Assembly: GCA_020683205.1 (NCBI GenBank)
Contig: CP085689.1
Location: 434,001-498,000, forward strand
DNA: 64,000 nucleotides
DNA from: Lentisphaerae bacterium WC36
GTDB lineage: Bacteria; Verrucomicrobiota; Lentisphaeria; Victivallales; SZUA-371
Direction of reading: 5' to 3'
The position numbers and the translations under genes were made by a program. The notes beneath the pieces were generated by a model. The model saw only the letters and a program-made list of their open reading frames with translations. It ran no database searches and was not told the origin of the DNA. Shown here piece by piece: positions 45,667 through 55,573 of this stretch (positions within the stretch are counted from its first letter, which is position 1; each line of letters begins with the position of its first letter).

Positions 45667-45806
45667 ATTTTGAGACTTAAAAGTGCCAAAAAGTACCGTT
45701 TTTTGATGATTTTATTTTTCGTATTAATTTAGCCAAATTAGACATTTTAAGTTCAAAAAATGAAAGTTAAATAAAATTTTGAGGTGGATGTTTTTTGCTC
45801 CTCGTA

Positions 45807-45826
45807 CACTCAGGATTCACCATTTT
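45807..45826 (+). repeat. Right attachment repeat of the integrated element
   Basis: CACTCAGGATTCACCATTTT, 19 of 20 bases as at 25854-25873, in direct orientation, marking the other end of the 20-kb element. No T-loop-like sequence precedes it here. Confidence 0.72.
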
Positions 45827-46150
45827 TTTTGCCCTCAAATTTGACTTTTAAGCTCAAATTGTCAAAGTTACACCAATTCAAAGCAAAAATCAGTGATACG
45901 TGTTGTTACCTATCATTACCCCATGAGAAGGAAAATAACACGCACAAAACACGCACAATTTTTTGCACAGTTTTAAGCACAAATTAATCCCTATATATAG
46001 TTTTTATAAAATCAAATAAAAGCACAAATCTAAAAAACTTCCTAAAATATTTCACTTTTTGTAAATTATTGAATTTTCTTAAGTATATTTTTAGTTATTT
46101 TAAAAAAAATATGATATATTAAAAAATAAACTTAATAAAGAGGAATATAT

Positions 46151-46654
46151 ATGGAAATTATTATTTCATTAACATCTTTGGCGATTGCTTTAATAGCATT
46201 GATTACTTCAATTTATTTTTATTGCAAACAATTTCGTCCTATTCTTTCAGTAATGGTAAAAACATATAAAGATGGCAATAAGGCAAGAGCTTATAACCTT
46301 GAAATAATCAATTGTGGTTCTTTACCTGCTATAAATATTAAGCTATCGTGTAATGATGAAGATTTACAAAAAGCTATTAGTGAAAATGCAATTCCTGATG
46401 ATAAAAAACGATTTTTGGAATGTTTTAGCGAACAAACAGAAATATTAAGACTTCACAATGGTAGTACTACATCATGTAGTTTTGGAATGACGAGAGAAGT
46501 AAATACATTTTGGAATTATATGGCGATTATTCCTGTCACAATTAGCTATCAGCATCCTTATAGTAAGAAAAAACGATATACTGATAATATCAATATTCAA
46601 ATTAGAGACTCTAATTCTTTTACATATGGTTGCTGGGATTCTAAAAAAAATTAG
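46151..46654 (+). CDS. Membrane-anchored protein of unknown function
   Basis: 167 residues: one N-terminal membrane helix (about 3-25), then a soluble domain with beta-sandwich character (YNLEIINCGSLPAINIKL, an N-x-G-x-x-P-A pattern) that is common in uncharacterised membrane-anchored bacterial proteins. AGAGGAA precedes the start. It is 9 bases from the following lipoprotein gene, so probably co-transcribed. Confidence 0.65.
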   Translation: MEIIISLTSLAIALIALITSIYFYCKQFRPILSVMVKTYKDGNKARAYNLEIINCGSLPAINIKLSCNDEDLQKAISENAIPDDKKRFLECFSEQTEILRLHNGSTTSCSFGMTREVNTFWNYMAIIPVTISYQHPYSKKKRYTDNINIQIRDSNSFTYGCWDSKKN

Positions 46655-46663
46655 AGAAATATT

Positions 46664-47536
46664 ATGATTAGAATTAAAAGAATTTTATTGATAGGGTTAA
46701 TGGCTTTAATTGGTGGTTGTTCACAGGAGCAATCGCCTAAAGATGTTGGCAAGGAGCAGAAGTTAGTTAACGAGAAAATTACTCTTTTGGAAAACATTAC
46801 TCCACGAGCTTTTGAATTAATAAGTAGTGGTATTGCAGATGTTGAACCATATATAGAAGCAGTTGATTTCAAAAATTTGGCAAAAGAATATAGTTCAACA
46901 ATGGAATTGAGGACTAGTGGCAAAATATTACGAGTTGATTATGGAAATAGTCGTGGCGTTATGCTCAAAACTGATGTTCGTGGCAAACTTTCAGATTCAA
47001 AAGGTTATTTAGTTATTTTGTATGATAATGGCGGTGGTTCATCAACTTTTTCTTATGACTTGATTGTTGATATTATGAAACGCAAATTTATTGAGGGTGA
47101 GTATGCTTTAGATCGCTTATATTTGGAACGTGTTCGCAAAAATAAAACAATTGACATTAAGCCAGAAATTAACAAACTTCATCCATACGCTATTTACGCA
47201 ATGCTTGATGAATTTAATCATGGTTTTGGAACAATCAATGAAATAAGTTATTTGGCTTTAAATCATGCCGAAGTTTTAGCTGATTTTGAACAGAAAAAAA
47301 ATAGTGGCTGGTTTGAATTATACGATACTAAAGATAAACAAAATAAGTTGATTTTTAAATATAAAATCAACAGCATAAAAAATGGTCTCTTTGAATTAAC
47401 AACTTCAGTTTTAACAGCCCCTCAGAACGAATGGAGTACCACAACAGCATGGTTTCAATTCTTTAAAACTGATGACAAAAAAGTTAAAACCATTCGCTGT
47501 CTCGGCTGGAAATTAATCAACCAAAACAGCAAATAA
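46664..47536 (+). CDS. Lipoprotein of unknown function
   Basis: 290 residues with lipobox I-G-G-C (Cys 19). The mature part has no motif I recognise; helices alternate with beta segments and it ends in T-I-R-C-L-G-W-K-L. It follows the membrane protein directly. Not visibly linked to either Rhs array. Confidence 0.68.
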   Translation: MIRIKRILLIGLMALIGGCSQEQSPKDVGKEQKLVNEKITLLENITPRAFELISSGIADVEPYIEAVDFKNLAKEYSSTMELRTSGKILRVDYGNSRGVMLKTDVRGKLSDSKGYLVILYDNGGGSSTFSYDLIVDIMKRKFIEGEYALDRLYLERVRKNKTIDIKPEINKLHPYAIYAMLDEFNHGFGTINEISYLALNHAEVLADFEQKKNSGWFELYDTKDKQNKLIFKYKINSIKNGLFELTTSVLTAPQNEWSTTTAWFQFFKTDDKKVKTIRCLGWKLINQNSK

Positions 47537-48202
47537 ATCTAAATCGCTCAAGGATTTAAATTAAGCCAATCTCAGAGTAATTTTATTTGAGGAATTAATG
47601 TCTTAAAACGTCATTTTTAGTTTCTTGAAATTGGCTTAAAATTAGCTATATTCTTTGATTTTATTATTCGTGTCGATTACTAAATACACCTAATTATTTT
47701 TGTTAATTTATTTGTATATTAAGTTGATATGAAATATTTTTTTATCATTATATTTGATAATTTAAAATACTTTTATCTCATCATTAATTCCTCTTTTTTG
47801 CATCATTTAAAAACTGGAATTTATACTATTTAACATGGAAACAACTCTAGTCTAAAAGGGGGAAATATAGGCTTAAATGGAGAAAAGTAGGTGAAAAACT
47901 GAATTTTGAGGATAAAATTAGAATTCCGGTTTTAAAAATTAAAAATCTACCCCCTATATTGAACTAGTGGCATTTTTCATTAATCTAATTATAATGGCCT
48001 TTGATTAACTATCTTTTTTATTAGATGTGTTAATCAAAAATATATTATAAATCAATAAATATACTTTTAATATTTTTACTAAATATTAATACATTAATTT
48101 TAGTTTTAAAAAAATAATTTATAAAAACATTTTTTTATAATATGAATTTATTTCAATCGGAAAATTATTTTTTAAGAGAAAATACGACTTGTTATTTGAT
48201 GA
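47537..48202. other. Non-coding AT-rich stretch before the second Rhs array
   Basis: Very AT-rich with no supportable gene; a TATAAT lies near 48135 but without a clear partner, so I do not call a promoter. Confidence 0.45.
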
Positions 48203-49426
48203 GTAAACGGCAGTGCGGCAGTTGAGTTAGAGGGCAAAGTTGAAGTTATTGACGGTAAAAAGTTGATTGTTTTAGCAGAAGATTCAACTGGTAAAAAATC
48301 ATCAGTTGTTAAAGATATTCCAAATTCAGAAAGTTATGTTTATGATGTTAATGGTAACTTAAAGAATGATGGTAATTACAATTATTACTGGAATTGCGAA
48401 AATCGTTTAGTTAAAATGTTAAACACTACTCAAAAGTTAGAGTTTAAATACGATTACATGGGTCGTCGTCGTGAAAAGAAAGTTTTCGAAAAAGAAAACA
48501 ACGAATGGGTGCTAAAATCACATAAATCATTTATCTATAACAAATATAAGCTAATAAAAACCGTTGATGAGTTGAATAATGGCTCAATAAGTGATAGATT
48601 TGTATGGTTAGGTGATAATTTATTGGCATTAGAAAAAGATGGTGTGGTATTTAATTACATCGCTGATGGCAATAAAAATATTACGCAGTTGATTGATATG
48701 AGTTCGGGTTCAATAGCGAATCGTTATGATTATTCGCCATTCGGTCAGTTATCGTTAGATAACGAGACCGTGGCGAATCCATTCAAATTTTCAAGCGAAT
48801 ATGCCGAAAAAGAAACAGGTCTAGTTTACTATAATTACCGTTATTACAACCCAAGCACAGGCAAATGGCTCAGCAGAGACCCAATCCAAGAAGCTGGCGG
48901 AGTAAATGTATATGGATTTATAAAAAATAGTACAATAAATTACTATGATTTACTTGGGCTACATTGTCGTAATTGTGGTGTAGAATTAAAAGATTGCATA
49001 AAAAATGCATTGGAATCTTTTGCTAAAAATATGGAAAGATTGGCTAACGAACTTGTAGATTTAGAGTTTAAATTGTTTCAAGAAGCTTTCAAGCAATTTA
49101 CTGATGCAATGAACGCATCCCAAAGAGCTTATGAGAATAGAATTGAGTATTGCGAAAGTTTACCAAGGAAGAGTATACTTGATAAAATTTCATATATGAG
49201 TTGTAAAGCGGGGGCGGCTACTGCTCATGCGGTTGCAACAGGTGTAGCGGCAGCATCTTATGCTAAGGCAACATTGGCGATAGGTGCTATTATTGCTGCA
49301 TATAAGGCTGGAGAAATGGCCTTTTATAAGGCACAATTAAAGCTTGAGTTTGACGAGTGTATAGTTAACTTTGGTTCTTGTAGAGCGGGCTATGGAAAAG
49401 ATAAAAATGGGTGTCCATGTGATTAA
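48203..49426 (+). CDS. Orphan Rhs core fragment plus tip (cassette B1)
   Basis: The frame opens after a TGA and runs through the longest core piece of the second array: A-V-E-L-E-G-K-V-E-V-I-D-G, YDVNGNLKNDGNYNYYWNC, F-K-Y-D-Y-M-G-R-R-R, VWLGDNLLALEKDG, RYDYSPFGQLS, YYNYRYYNPSTGKWLSRDPI. It has no initiating ATG. The tip (about 155 residues) has a coiled helical part, an Ala-rich hydrophobic segment (AAATAHAVATGVAAASYAKA-type) and eight or more cysteines, including C-R-N-C-G and C-P-C-D at its ends. Toxin type not recognised. Confidence 0.72.
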   Translation, partial: VNGSAAVELEGKVEVIDGKKLIVLAEDSTGKKSSVVKDIPNSESYVYDVNGNLKNDGNYNYYWNCENRLVKMLNTTQKLEFKYDYMGRRREKKVFEKENNEWVLKSHKSFIYNKYKLIKTVDELNNGSISDRFVWLGDNLLALEKDGVVFNYIADGNKNITQLIDMSSGSIANRYDYSPFGQLSLDNETVANPFKFSSEYAEKETGLVYYNYRYYNPSTGKWLSRDPIQEAGGVNVYGFIKNSTINYYDLLGLHCRNCGVELKDCIKNALESFAKNMERLANELVDLEFKLFQEAFKQFTDAMNASQRAYENRIEYCESLPRKSILDKISYMSCKAGAATAHAVATGVAAASYAKATLAIGAIIAAYKAGEMAFYKAQLKLEFDECIVNFGSCRAGYGKDKNGCPCD

Positions 49427-49444
49427 AACGGAGTATAATAGAAT

Positions 49445-49624
49445 ATGAAAACAAATATATTGCTTAATGTTTTTGCATTATTTGGTTTTTTGTTGATGCT
49501 TATTGGAATGGGAAATTTATATTATGAGTATGGGGATAAAATTGTATCGCTACCATTAAACACAATCGGTGGAATGATTTTTTTATTTTGTGCTATATAT
49601 CAATCTAAAAATAAAATAAAATAA
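49445..49624 (+). CDS. Small membrane immunity candidate for B1
   Basis: 59 residues from an ATG with CGGAG 9 bases upstream, 18 bases after the tip stop. Two membrane helices (about 5-25 and 38-54) joined by a short acidic loop (YYEYGDK). Its position in the cassette makes it the candidate partner; short two-helix partners also occur at 51727. Confidence 0.55.
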   Translation: MKTNILLNVFALFGFLLMLIGMGNLYYEYGDKIVSLPLNTIGGMIFLFCAIYQSKNKIK

Positions 49625-49670
49625 TATGTATTTTCAACGATATGAAAATTTAAAATTGCAGTATTAGTAA

Positions 49671-50531
49671 TTTATTGTAGGTGGCAATAAAAATATCACG
49701 CAGTTGATTGATATGAGTTCGGGTTCGGTTGCGAATCGTTATGATTATTCGCCTTTTGGTCAGCTAATTGCGGACGTAGAAACGGTTGAAAATCCATTCA
49801 AATTTTCAAGCGAATACGCTGAAAAAGAAACAGGCTTAATTTATTACAATTACCGTTATTATAACCCAAAAGATGGAAAATGGTTATCCCGCGATCCAAT
49901 TGAAGAAAAAGGCGGAATAAATGTTTACGGTTTCGTTGACAATGATACTATAAAAAATATAGATAGTTTAGGCTTAAAAAAAGTGGAAAGTGATTTAGAA
50001 TTTTATGTTGAGGATTCGTGGGAAACTTTTAAATATGGTAATAAAGATGGTTATAATGGAACAAATGGTGCAAACCTGGCTTCTTCGATAAAAAATGTTA
50101 AAATATCCTGTGATAAGTCGTGTGGAGAAAAAGGATCAAACCCTAAAAAAATAGGGAACGGTAAAAACCTTGAATTATATACTTTAATAGACAAAGGCAT
50201 TGAAGTAAAATATGTTACAGAATCTTCTACATGGTTTAAGATAACAACAGTTAAAGCTTATAGATTAACAATCAAATATAGAAGATATAAAGTTGAAAAT
50301 TATAAAAGTGAAGAGTGGGATTGCAATTGTTGTGATAAAGGTTTTTTGTCTTGGAATAAACCTAAAGTTTTACTTGTAGGACAAAAAAGGTTCGAATTTA
50401 CTGCAAAGATATATTTCGTAAAAAACAAAGAACTTATTACTACTCTTAAAATGCGAAAAATAGAGTGGGACGAGATTAAAAAAGACGTATTGAAAAAATT
50501 GATTGGAGTTGCGACAAAAAAGGTATTGTAG
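49671..50531 (+). CDS. Orphan Rhs core fragment plus tip (cassette B2)
   Basis: Core enters at G-N-K-N-I-T-Q-L-I-D and continues through RYDYSPFGQLI and RYYNPKDGKWLSRDPIEE; a TTG at 49704 is the only start-like codon. The tip (about 185 residues) begins after D-S-L-G-L and is mixed alpha-beta, rich in Lys and aromatic residues with C-N-C-C-D in the middle. Not hydrophobic. No catalytic motif recognised. Confidence 0.7.
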   Translation, partial: FIVGGNKNITQLIDMSSGSVANRYDYSPFGQLIADVETVENPFKFSSEYAEKETGLIYYNYRYYNPKDGKWLSRDPIEEKGGINVYGFVDNDTIKNIDSLGLKKVESDLEFYVEDSWETFKYGNKDGYNGTNGANLASSIKNVKISCDKSCGEKGSNPKKIGNGKNLELYTLIDKGIEVKYVTESSTWFKITTVKAYRLTIKYRRYKVENYKSEEWDCNCCDKGFLSWNKPKVLLVGQKRFEFTAKIYFVKNKELITTLKMRKIEWDEIKKDVLKKLIGVATKKVL

Positions 50532-50543
50532 AGGTAAATCACT

Positions 50544-50954
50544 ATGGGAAAATATATAAATATATCAATTGTTTTTTTGACCATTTTAGTTATTTTATTT
50601 TTCATTATATATACAATAAAGAAGGAGGAATTTATTGTTAAAAGATTAATTTCTACTAATCTTTCAACATATACAAATTATGGGGCACAGAAAATAGTTT
50701 GTTCTATAAATCTTAATAAGATAGGAAAAAAACAAAATTCTTTTGTTAAAGATATATTGAATAGAGAAGAAAAAATACAATTATCTGATCATTATTACTT
50801 GAAGAAGATAAGTGATAATGAGACAAAATATATTTATGCTATTTTTGACTATAGAGATAATAAAATAAACGAATTTTGTTCAATAAAAATAGATAGTAAT
50901 TATTTAATATTTTTTTTTAATAAGGATGCTTTGAAACTACTTCATTTGTTTTAA
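50544..50954 (+). CDS. Membrane-anchored immunity candidate for B2
   Basis: 136 residues: membrane helix at about 5-24, then a soluble domain of about 110 residues. GAGGT lies 8 bases before the ATG, 12 bases after the tip. No family recognised. Confidence 0.58.
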   Translation: MGKYINISIVFLTILVILFFIIYTIKKEEFIVKRLISTNLSTYTNYGAQKIVCSINLNKIGKKQNSFVKDILNREEKIQLSDHYYLKKISDNETKYIYAIFDYRDNKINEFCSIKIDSNYLIFFFNKDALKLLHLF

Positions 50955-51051
50955 ATATAAAATTCTTTTTTTCTATTTTATTGATTTTATGAATATAGCA
51001 AACATAAACATTTTGAATTATAGTATAACAGTTTTTTGTAAATAAAATGTT

Positions 51052-51694
51052 ACGCAGTTAGTTAATTAGGCAAATGGAGAAGTCGTTAAAAAATGACTAC
51101 ACTCCGTTTGGACAATTAGCAAAAACAGATGAGAATGTTGAAAACGTATTCAAATTCAGTTCTGAATATGCTGAAAAAGAAACAGGTTTAATCTATTACA
51201 ATTACCGTTATTATAATCCAAGCACAGGAAAATGGCTATCCCGCGACCCAATCGAAGAAGACGGAGGTGAAAACATTTATGGTATAGTTGACAATAAACC
51301 TTTAAATAATATTGACAAATTAGGACAAAAAACGTCTACTGCTGCCGTTAATCCTCAACTTGTTGAAAAAATAATAAGAGCTATATTAGCTGGTGGAGCT
51401 GCAGTTTATAGTTGGCTTATTGCTGTAGCATGTGATGTTGGGGAAACAATTATTGACGAATACGAAGCCAGATGCAGTAAATATTGTACTAATGGGTGTA
51501 GGTATTGGAGGGTCACTGGAACACAAAAAATTAAAAAAACATATAAGTGTGTTTCTGTTTGGTGGATTCCTGGACACAAAAAAGGATGGACTAAGCTTCG
51601 TAAAACTGAAAAAACACCTTGTGAGGCAGAATGTGGTAATCCTCCTCGTAAAGAAAGCCCTATATATAGTCCAAATAGTGGTCCTTTTACTTAA
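51052..51694 (+). pseudogene. Orphan Rhs fragment with frameshifted core and intact tip (cassette B3)
   Basis: Core enters at T-Q-L-V-N but a TAG follows and two bases are missing at AAAAAATGAC (compare AAATATGAC at 52017), so the core frame is broken. After the shift it reads DYTPFGQLAKTDENVEN to IDKLGQ without interruption, then a tip of about 120 residues with a hydrophobic helix and nine cysteines (C-S-K-Y-C-T-N-G-C) and a Trp-rich middle. Probably a stored, untranslated tip. Confidence 0.68.
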
Positions 51695-51726
51695 TTTTTT
51701 GTAAAATAATCTTAGGAGAAAATATT

Positions 51727-51978
51727 ATGCTAGAAAAAATATTTTATTTTTGTTGTTATTTAACATTTGGTTCTTTTTTGGCTATTTATGGTATTATGAT
51801 TAATCATATATTTATCAGCAAAGTAGGGTTTAGTATTTTTACTAAATTTATAAATCAAAAAACTTTTTATGTTGCTACTTCAATATTAAGTTTAAATTCC
51901 TTGATTATAGCAGTTATAGGAATTTATTTTTTAAAAAATCTAACAAAGCTTAAAAAAGTAAATATTGAAGATTCATAA
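51727..51978 (+). CDS. Small membrane immunity candidate for B3
   Basis: 83 residues with two membrane helices (about 5-28 and 48-70). AGGAG 9 bases before the ATG. The gene ends 4 bases before the next core fragment begins. Confidence 0.57.
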   Translation: MLEKIFYFCCYLTFGSFLAIYGIMINHIFISKVGFSIFTKFINQKTFYVATSILSLNSLIIAVIGIYFLKNLTKLKKVNIEDS

Positions 51979-51982
51979 ATGA

Positions 51983-52759
51983 CATATTAATTTGACAAAT
52001 GGAGAAGTCATTAAGAAATATGACTACACTCCATTTGGACAATTAGCAAAAACAGATGAGAATGTTGAAAACGTATTCAAATTCAGTTCTGAATATGCTG
52101 AAAAAGAAACAGGCTTAATTTATTACAATTACCGTTATTATAACCCAACAACAGGCAAATGGATAAAGCGTGACCCAATTGGCGAAGACGGTGGAGCAGG
52201 TTTGTATGTAATGATTGATAATGATTGTGTCAATTATATTGATAATTTAGGATTAAGTAATAAGAAACGTAAACAAAAAAAGCGTGATAGAAATAAAAGA
52301 CAGAATGAGAAAAAGAGAAAAGAAGGAAATAGAAACAAAAATAAAAGAAAAAAGCCTAAAGGAAAGCGTAAACCAAAGCGTAAAGGAAGTAAAACAAATA
52401 TTTCCGCTACTGGATTAGCAGAAGCTGCTATAAATTATAAGAAATGTTTAGATGACGCAGAAAAAGATTTTGATTGGCGTTTAGGGCGGTGTTCTTGTCC
52501 TTGGACTGAACCAAAAGACCAAGGGCAATGTATTGATGACGCCGTGGATCTTTTCGTAATAGAAGCAAAGATTTGTGCGGTACAATATGCAATAGATAGT
52601 GCAAAATCAATAGTGCCTGAAGAGGCTGGAGATGCAGGCGATACTATCGGCGAAATAATAAAAAATTATCCTAAAAAAGAACAAGGACCTCCAGTATTTC
52701 AGCCTGCACCTCCGTTTTTAGCTCCAATAAATGAAAATAAATATCCAGATTTTGCGTAA
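51983..52759 (+). CDS. Orphan Rhs core fragment plus Lys/Arg-rich tip (cassette B4)
   Basis: Core enters at I-N-L-T-N-G-E-V and ends at I-D-N-L-G-L. The tip then has about 45 residues made almost only of Lys, Arg, Asn and Gln (K-K-R-K-Q-K-K-R-D-R), a short helical domain with six cysteines (C-S-C-P-W-T) and a Pro-rich tail. The basic run could bind nucleic acid or membrane phospholipid. The first start-like codon is TTG at 51992. Confidence 0.68.
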   Translation, partial: HINLTNGEVIKKYDYTPFGQLAKTDENVENVFKFSSEYAEKETGLIYYNYRYYNPTTGKWIKRDPIGEDGGAGLYVMIDNDCVNYIDNLGLSNKKRKQKKRDRNKRQNEKKRKEGNRNKNKRKKPKGKRKPKRKGSKTNISATGLAEAAINYKKCLDDAEKDFDWRLGRCSCPWTEPKDQGQCIDDAVDLFVIEAKICAVQYAIDSAKSIVPEEAGDAGDTIGEIIKNYPKKEQGPPVFQPAPPFLAPINENKYPDFA

Positions 52760-52775
52760 AAAAAGGAATCATAAA

Positions 52776-53795
52776 ATGAAAAAATTATTGAACATAGTGT
52801 TTATTGTATTTGTAACATTTACTTCTTTTGCTTCAAATGAAAAAATAATTAAAGTAACAAATGGGAAAATTAAGTTTTCAATTCAAACGACGGGGGATGA
52901 AAATTATTATATCAAAAAGGCAAATAATTATAGTGAATCCCGAAAAAAAACATCAAAAGATTTTCTTACTTTATTTATATATAATAGAAATAACGATAAA
53001 GTAATGAGTATCTCGCTTGATAATTTAAGAGAAAAAATATCATCAGAGAAGCTAGAAAATTATATTAAAGTTGATAGAAAAAAAATATATCATTCCATAA
53101 TTAAACAAGGATTGTTACAAAATAAAGATTTTAAAGGATATTATATCTTGGGTGAAAACAAATATTCCTATAACAAAAGAAAAACACAAGGAGAAAAAAT
53201 AGAATATACATTGGATTCAATGTTTAATTATGGAGATTATGTTGTAGATGTCAGATGTTATCTTAAAAATACTTCCATGTCAAATAAATTGATAAAAATG
53301 TTGGAATCTATTAAAATAACAAAAAGCGAAACAAAAACTATAAAAAATAAAGATTCAAAATTGACTAATAAACTTTGCTTTTATGGAAAGAACATCTTAA
53401 AGGTTCAAATTAAATTACGATCAATTGATAAATTAAAAAAGATAATGGTTTTCGATGTACTAAAAAACAATAAAAATGTAGGAAATATAAATGTATCAAG
53501 TTTAGATATGATGTTTTTAAACAAAGATTTTTTCTTAAAATATGTAAAAACTATAAAAAATACAATGTGTCAAAATAGTAGTAAAATTAAAGAAATAAAA
53601 TATGAGAAGTTTAATGGTTTTTACTTTACGGGAGAATTAAAAAATATTAAAGTAAAACAAAATACACCCAAATTATGGATAATCGCATGTTGTCAAAATC
53701 AGTTGCTTATATTTACATTAAGTTATGACTCCAATGAGGACATTGATAAATATTTAAATTATTTTAAAACAGTAAATTTTAAGATGAGCAAGTAA
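52776..53795 (+). CDS. Secreted immunity candidate for B4
   Basis: 339 residues from the ATG with AAGGAA upstream, giving a signal peptide (MKKLLNIVFIVFVTFTSFA); a longer in-frame start overlapping the tip is less likely. The mature part looks like two similar halves, each with a Y-K-V-D/Y-V-K-T region and a G-Y-Y-I-L-G-E or G-F-Y-F-T-G-E strand. A periplasmic partner implies a tip that acts in or crosses the envelope. Confidence 0.62.
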   Translation: MKKLLNIVFIVFVTFTSFASNEKIIKVTNGKIKFSIQTTGDENYYIKKANNYSESRKKTSKDFLTLFIYNRNNDKVMSISLDNLREKISSEKLENYIKVDRKKIYHSIIKQGLLQNKDFKGYYILGENKYSYNKRKTQGEKIEYTLDSMFNYGDYVVDVRCYLKNTSMSNKLIKMLESIKITKSETKTIKNKDSKLTNKLCFYGKNILKVQIKLRSIDKLKKIMVFDVLKNNKNVGNINVSSLDMMFLNKDFFLKYVKTIKNTMCQNSSKIKEIKYEKFNGFYFTGELKNIKVKQNTPKLWIIACCQNQLLIFTLSYDSNEDIDKYLNYFKTVNFKMSK

Positions 53796-53802
53796 AATTA
53801 TA

Positions 53803-54816
53803 GATGAGTTGAATAATGGCTCAATTAGTGATAGATTTGTTTGGTTAGGTGATAATTTATTGGCATTAGAAAAAGATGGTGTGGTATTTAATTACATCGC
53901 TGATGGCAATAAAAATATTACGCAGTTGATTGATATGAGTTCGGGTTCAATAGCGAATCGTTATGATTATTCGCCATTCGGTCAGTTATCAAAAAATACC
54001 GAAACTGTGGCGAATGTATTCAAATTTTCAAGCGAATACGCTGAAAAAGAAAGCGGCTTAGTTTATTATAATTATAGATATTACAACCCAACTAACGGCA
54101 AATGGCTCAGCAGAGACCCCGTTAGAGAACATGGTGGTAAAAATATTTATGGGTTCGTCGCTAATAATTCTATTGATTTTGTTGATGTATTAGGACTTGC
54201 TTTTACAGAAGAGGGTAAATTATGTAAAAGTAATAATTATAGGGTTAGTTTTGATATTTCAGAATATTTAGGAAAAAAGGCTAGAAAAATTGGAATTTAT
54301 GCTTTAAAACTCAATATAAGTGCAAGTTTTAAAAATTGTTGCGTAATTTGCCCAAATATGAAGAAGGGAAAAAAGAATTCTTTAAATGTTTCGGTTTCTT
54401 TAATTGGTGAACTAGGAAGTAAAGAACATGATTTATGGATCTTGAAGGTAAGAGCAGGATGGTATGGAAGACTTTCTGCTTCGGGTAGTATTGGGAAATC
54501 TTATAATAGTTGTAAAGGCTCTGGAGCTGATACGGGAAGTGTTGGTTTTAAAGCAGAGGTTGGATTAATTCTTGAGTTTATAGCAGAATTACCCAAAGAC
54601 ATTATTACACTTACAGCTGGGGCTCGTGGAGGCGTAAGTATTTCTGGACGATTATCTGCATCCTGCAGCAGTGCAGGATGTAGATATACTGTAAAAACCT
54701 GTATAGCAGCCAATGTTCGTTGGTGGGTACAAGGAAAAAGGAGTTTTGGTAGAAAAAAATCTTTTAATTATTTTCAGGAATTTTCTGCAGTTGGGTGTAA
54801 AAATTATACATTTTAA
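53803..54816 (+). CDS. Orphan Rhs core fragment plus Gly/Ser-rich tip (cassette B5)
   Basis: Core enters at D-E-L-N-N-G-S-I-S-D-R-F and is intact to VDVLGL. The tip (about 205 residues) is beta-rich with Gly/Ser repeats (YGRLSASGSIGKS, ISGRLSASCSS) and scattered Cys pairs, resembling an amphipathic beta-barrel more than an enzyme. A similar composition is seen in the tip at 57470-58021. Activity unknown. Confidence 0.68.
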   Translation, partial: DELNNGSISDRFVWLGDNLLALEKDGVVFNYIADGNKNITQLIDMSSGSIANRYDYSPFGQLSKNTETVANVFKFSSEYAEKESGLVYYNYRYYNPTNGKWLSRDPVREHGGKNIYGFVANNSIDFVDVLGLAFTEEGKLCKSNNYRVSFDISEYLGKKARKIGIYALKLNISASFKNCCVICPNMKKGKKNSLNVSVSLIGELGSKEHDLWILKVRAGWYGRLSASGSIGKSYNSCKGSGADTGSVGFKAEVGLILEFIAELPKDIITLTAGARGGVSISGRLSASCSSAGCRYTVKTCIAANVRWWVQGKRSFGRKKSFNYFQEFSAVGCKNYTF

Positions 54817-54829
54817 ATGAGACTTTATT

Positions 54830-55564
54830 ATGACGAAAATTGAAAATTTTATATCGAATAAACTTAAAGAGAAATCAAAAAATGAAAAATTTTATAATTT
54901 TGACTCATTAAATGATTTGATATTTGGATATTTCTATAATGTTTATGATGCGAACGGGTTAATTGGTAAAATTTACGAACTTCAAGCTAGGAGTATTAAT
55001 GAATCTTTAGTAGGAATTGCTATCGGAGTTCGTGATAATTACTCTAATAAAAATGAACTTAATCGATTTGCTTATATATCATTACCAAGCAAAAAAAATG
55101 AGTATGAAATTTTTTCATTTAAAAATACTCCATATAAATTTAATATTAAAAAAAATAAGCAGCTAATTGGCTTTATTAAGGGAGTAAAGCCGAATAGTAA
55201 ATTTTCTAAATTTTTGTTTGAAAAGTGGGGATATATAGGAGCTGTTCCGAAATGGGATCTTTACGATAATAATAATAAAATTATAGCTTCTTTAAGGTGT
55301 AAATTAATTAGAAATAATTCTTTTATAGAACTAAATAATGGAGCTGAGTATAAAATTGATTTTGTAGCACCTCAAAAATTTATGGGATGTTTATTATTTT
55401 TTGCAAACTATTTTAGAAATAATTTAAATTATAAAAAAGATTATGTTATTAAGCCTAAAGATAAATTTAGTGTTTGTGAAAAAGAGAATTCAGAGTATTT
55501 GTTTATTTTTTTACTTTTTTTTAGACTGATAGTGTTTGACTTTGAACCTCAATTTAGTTGCTAA
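54830..55564 (+). CDS. Immunity candidate for B5
   Basis: 244 residues, 13 bases after the tip. No signal peptide. The middle (WDLYDNNNKIIASLRCKL) has the strand pattern of LURP-one/scramblase-like beta barrels, and a hydrophobic segment is near the C-terminus (LFIFLLFFRLIVF). The resemblance is weak. Role inferred from position. Confidence 0.5.
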   Translation: MTKIENFISNKLKEKSKNEKFYNFDSLNDLIFGYFYNVYDANGLIGKIYELQARSINESLVGIAIGVRDNYSNKNELNRFAYISLPSKKNEYEIFSFKNTPYKFNIKKNKQLIGFIKGVKPNSKFSKFLFEKWGYIGAVPKWDLYDNNNKIIASLRCKLIRNNSFIELNNGAEYKIDFVAPQKFMGCLLFFANYFRNNLNYKKDYVIKPKDKFSVCEKENSEYLFIFLLFFRLIVFDFEPQFSC

Positions 55565-55573
55565 TGTTACTAA

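Larger units (their letters stand above)
45521..46150. other. Right end of the integrated element and flank
   Basis: Holds the sub-terminal repeat at 45654, a segment like the leader upstream of the integrase (TTAGCCAAATTAGACATTTT, similar to the stretch near 25950), the right attachment repeat, and then about 320 bases of AT-rich flank with the promoter of the next gene. No gene seen. Confidence 0.5.

Noticed and set aside
45784-45987. Open frame at the right end of the element
   Set aside because: It crosses the attachment repeat and has no protein-like features or ribosome site.
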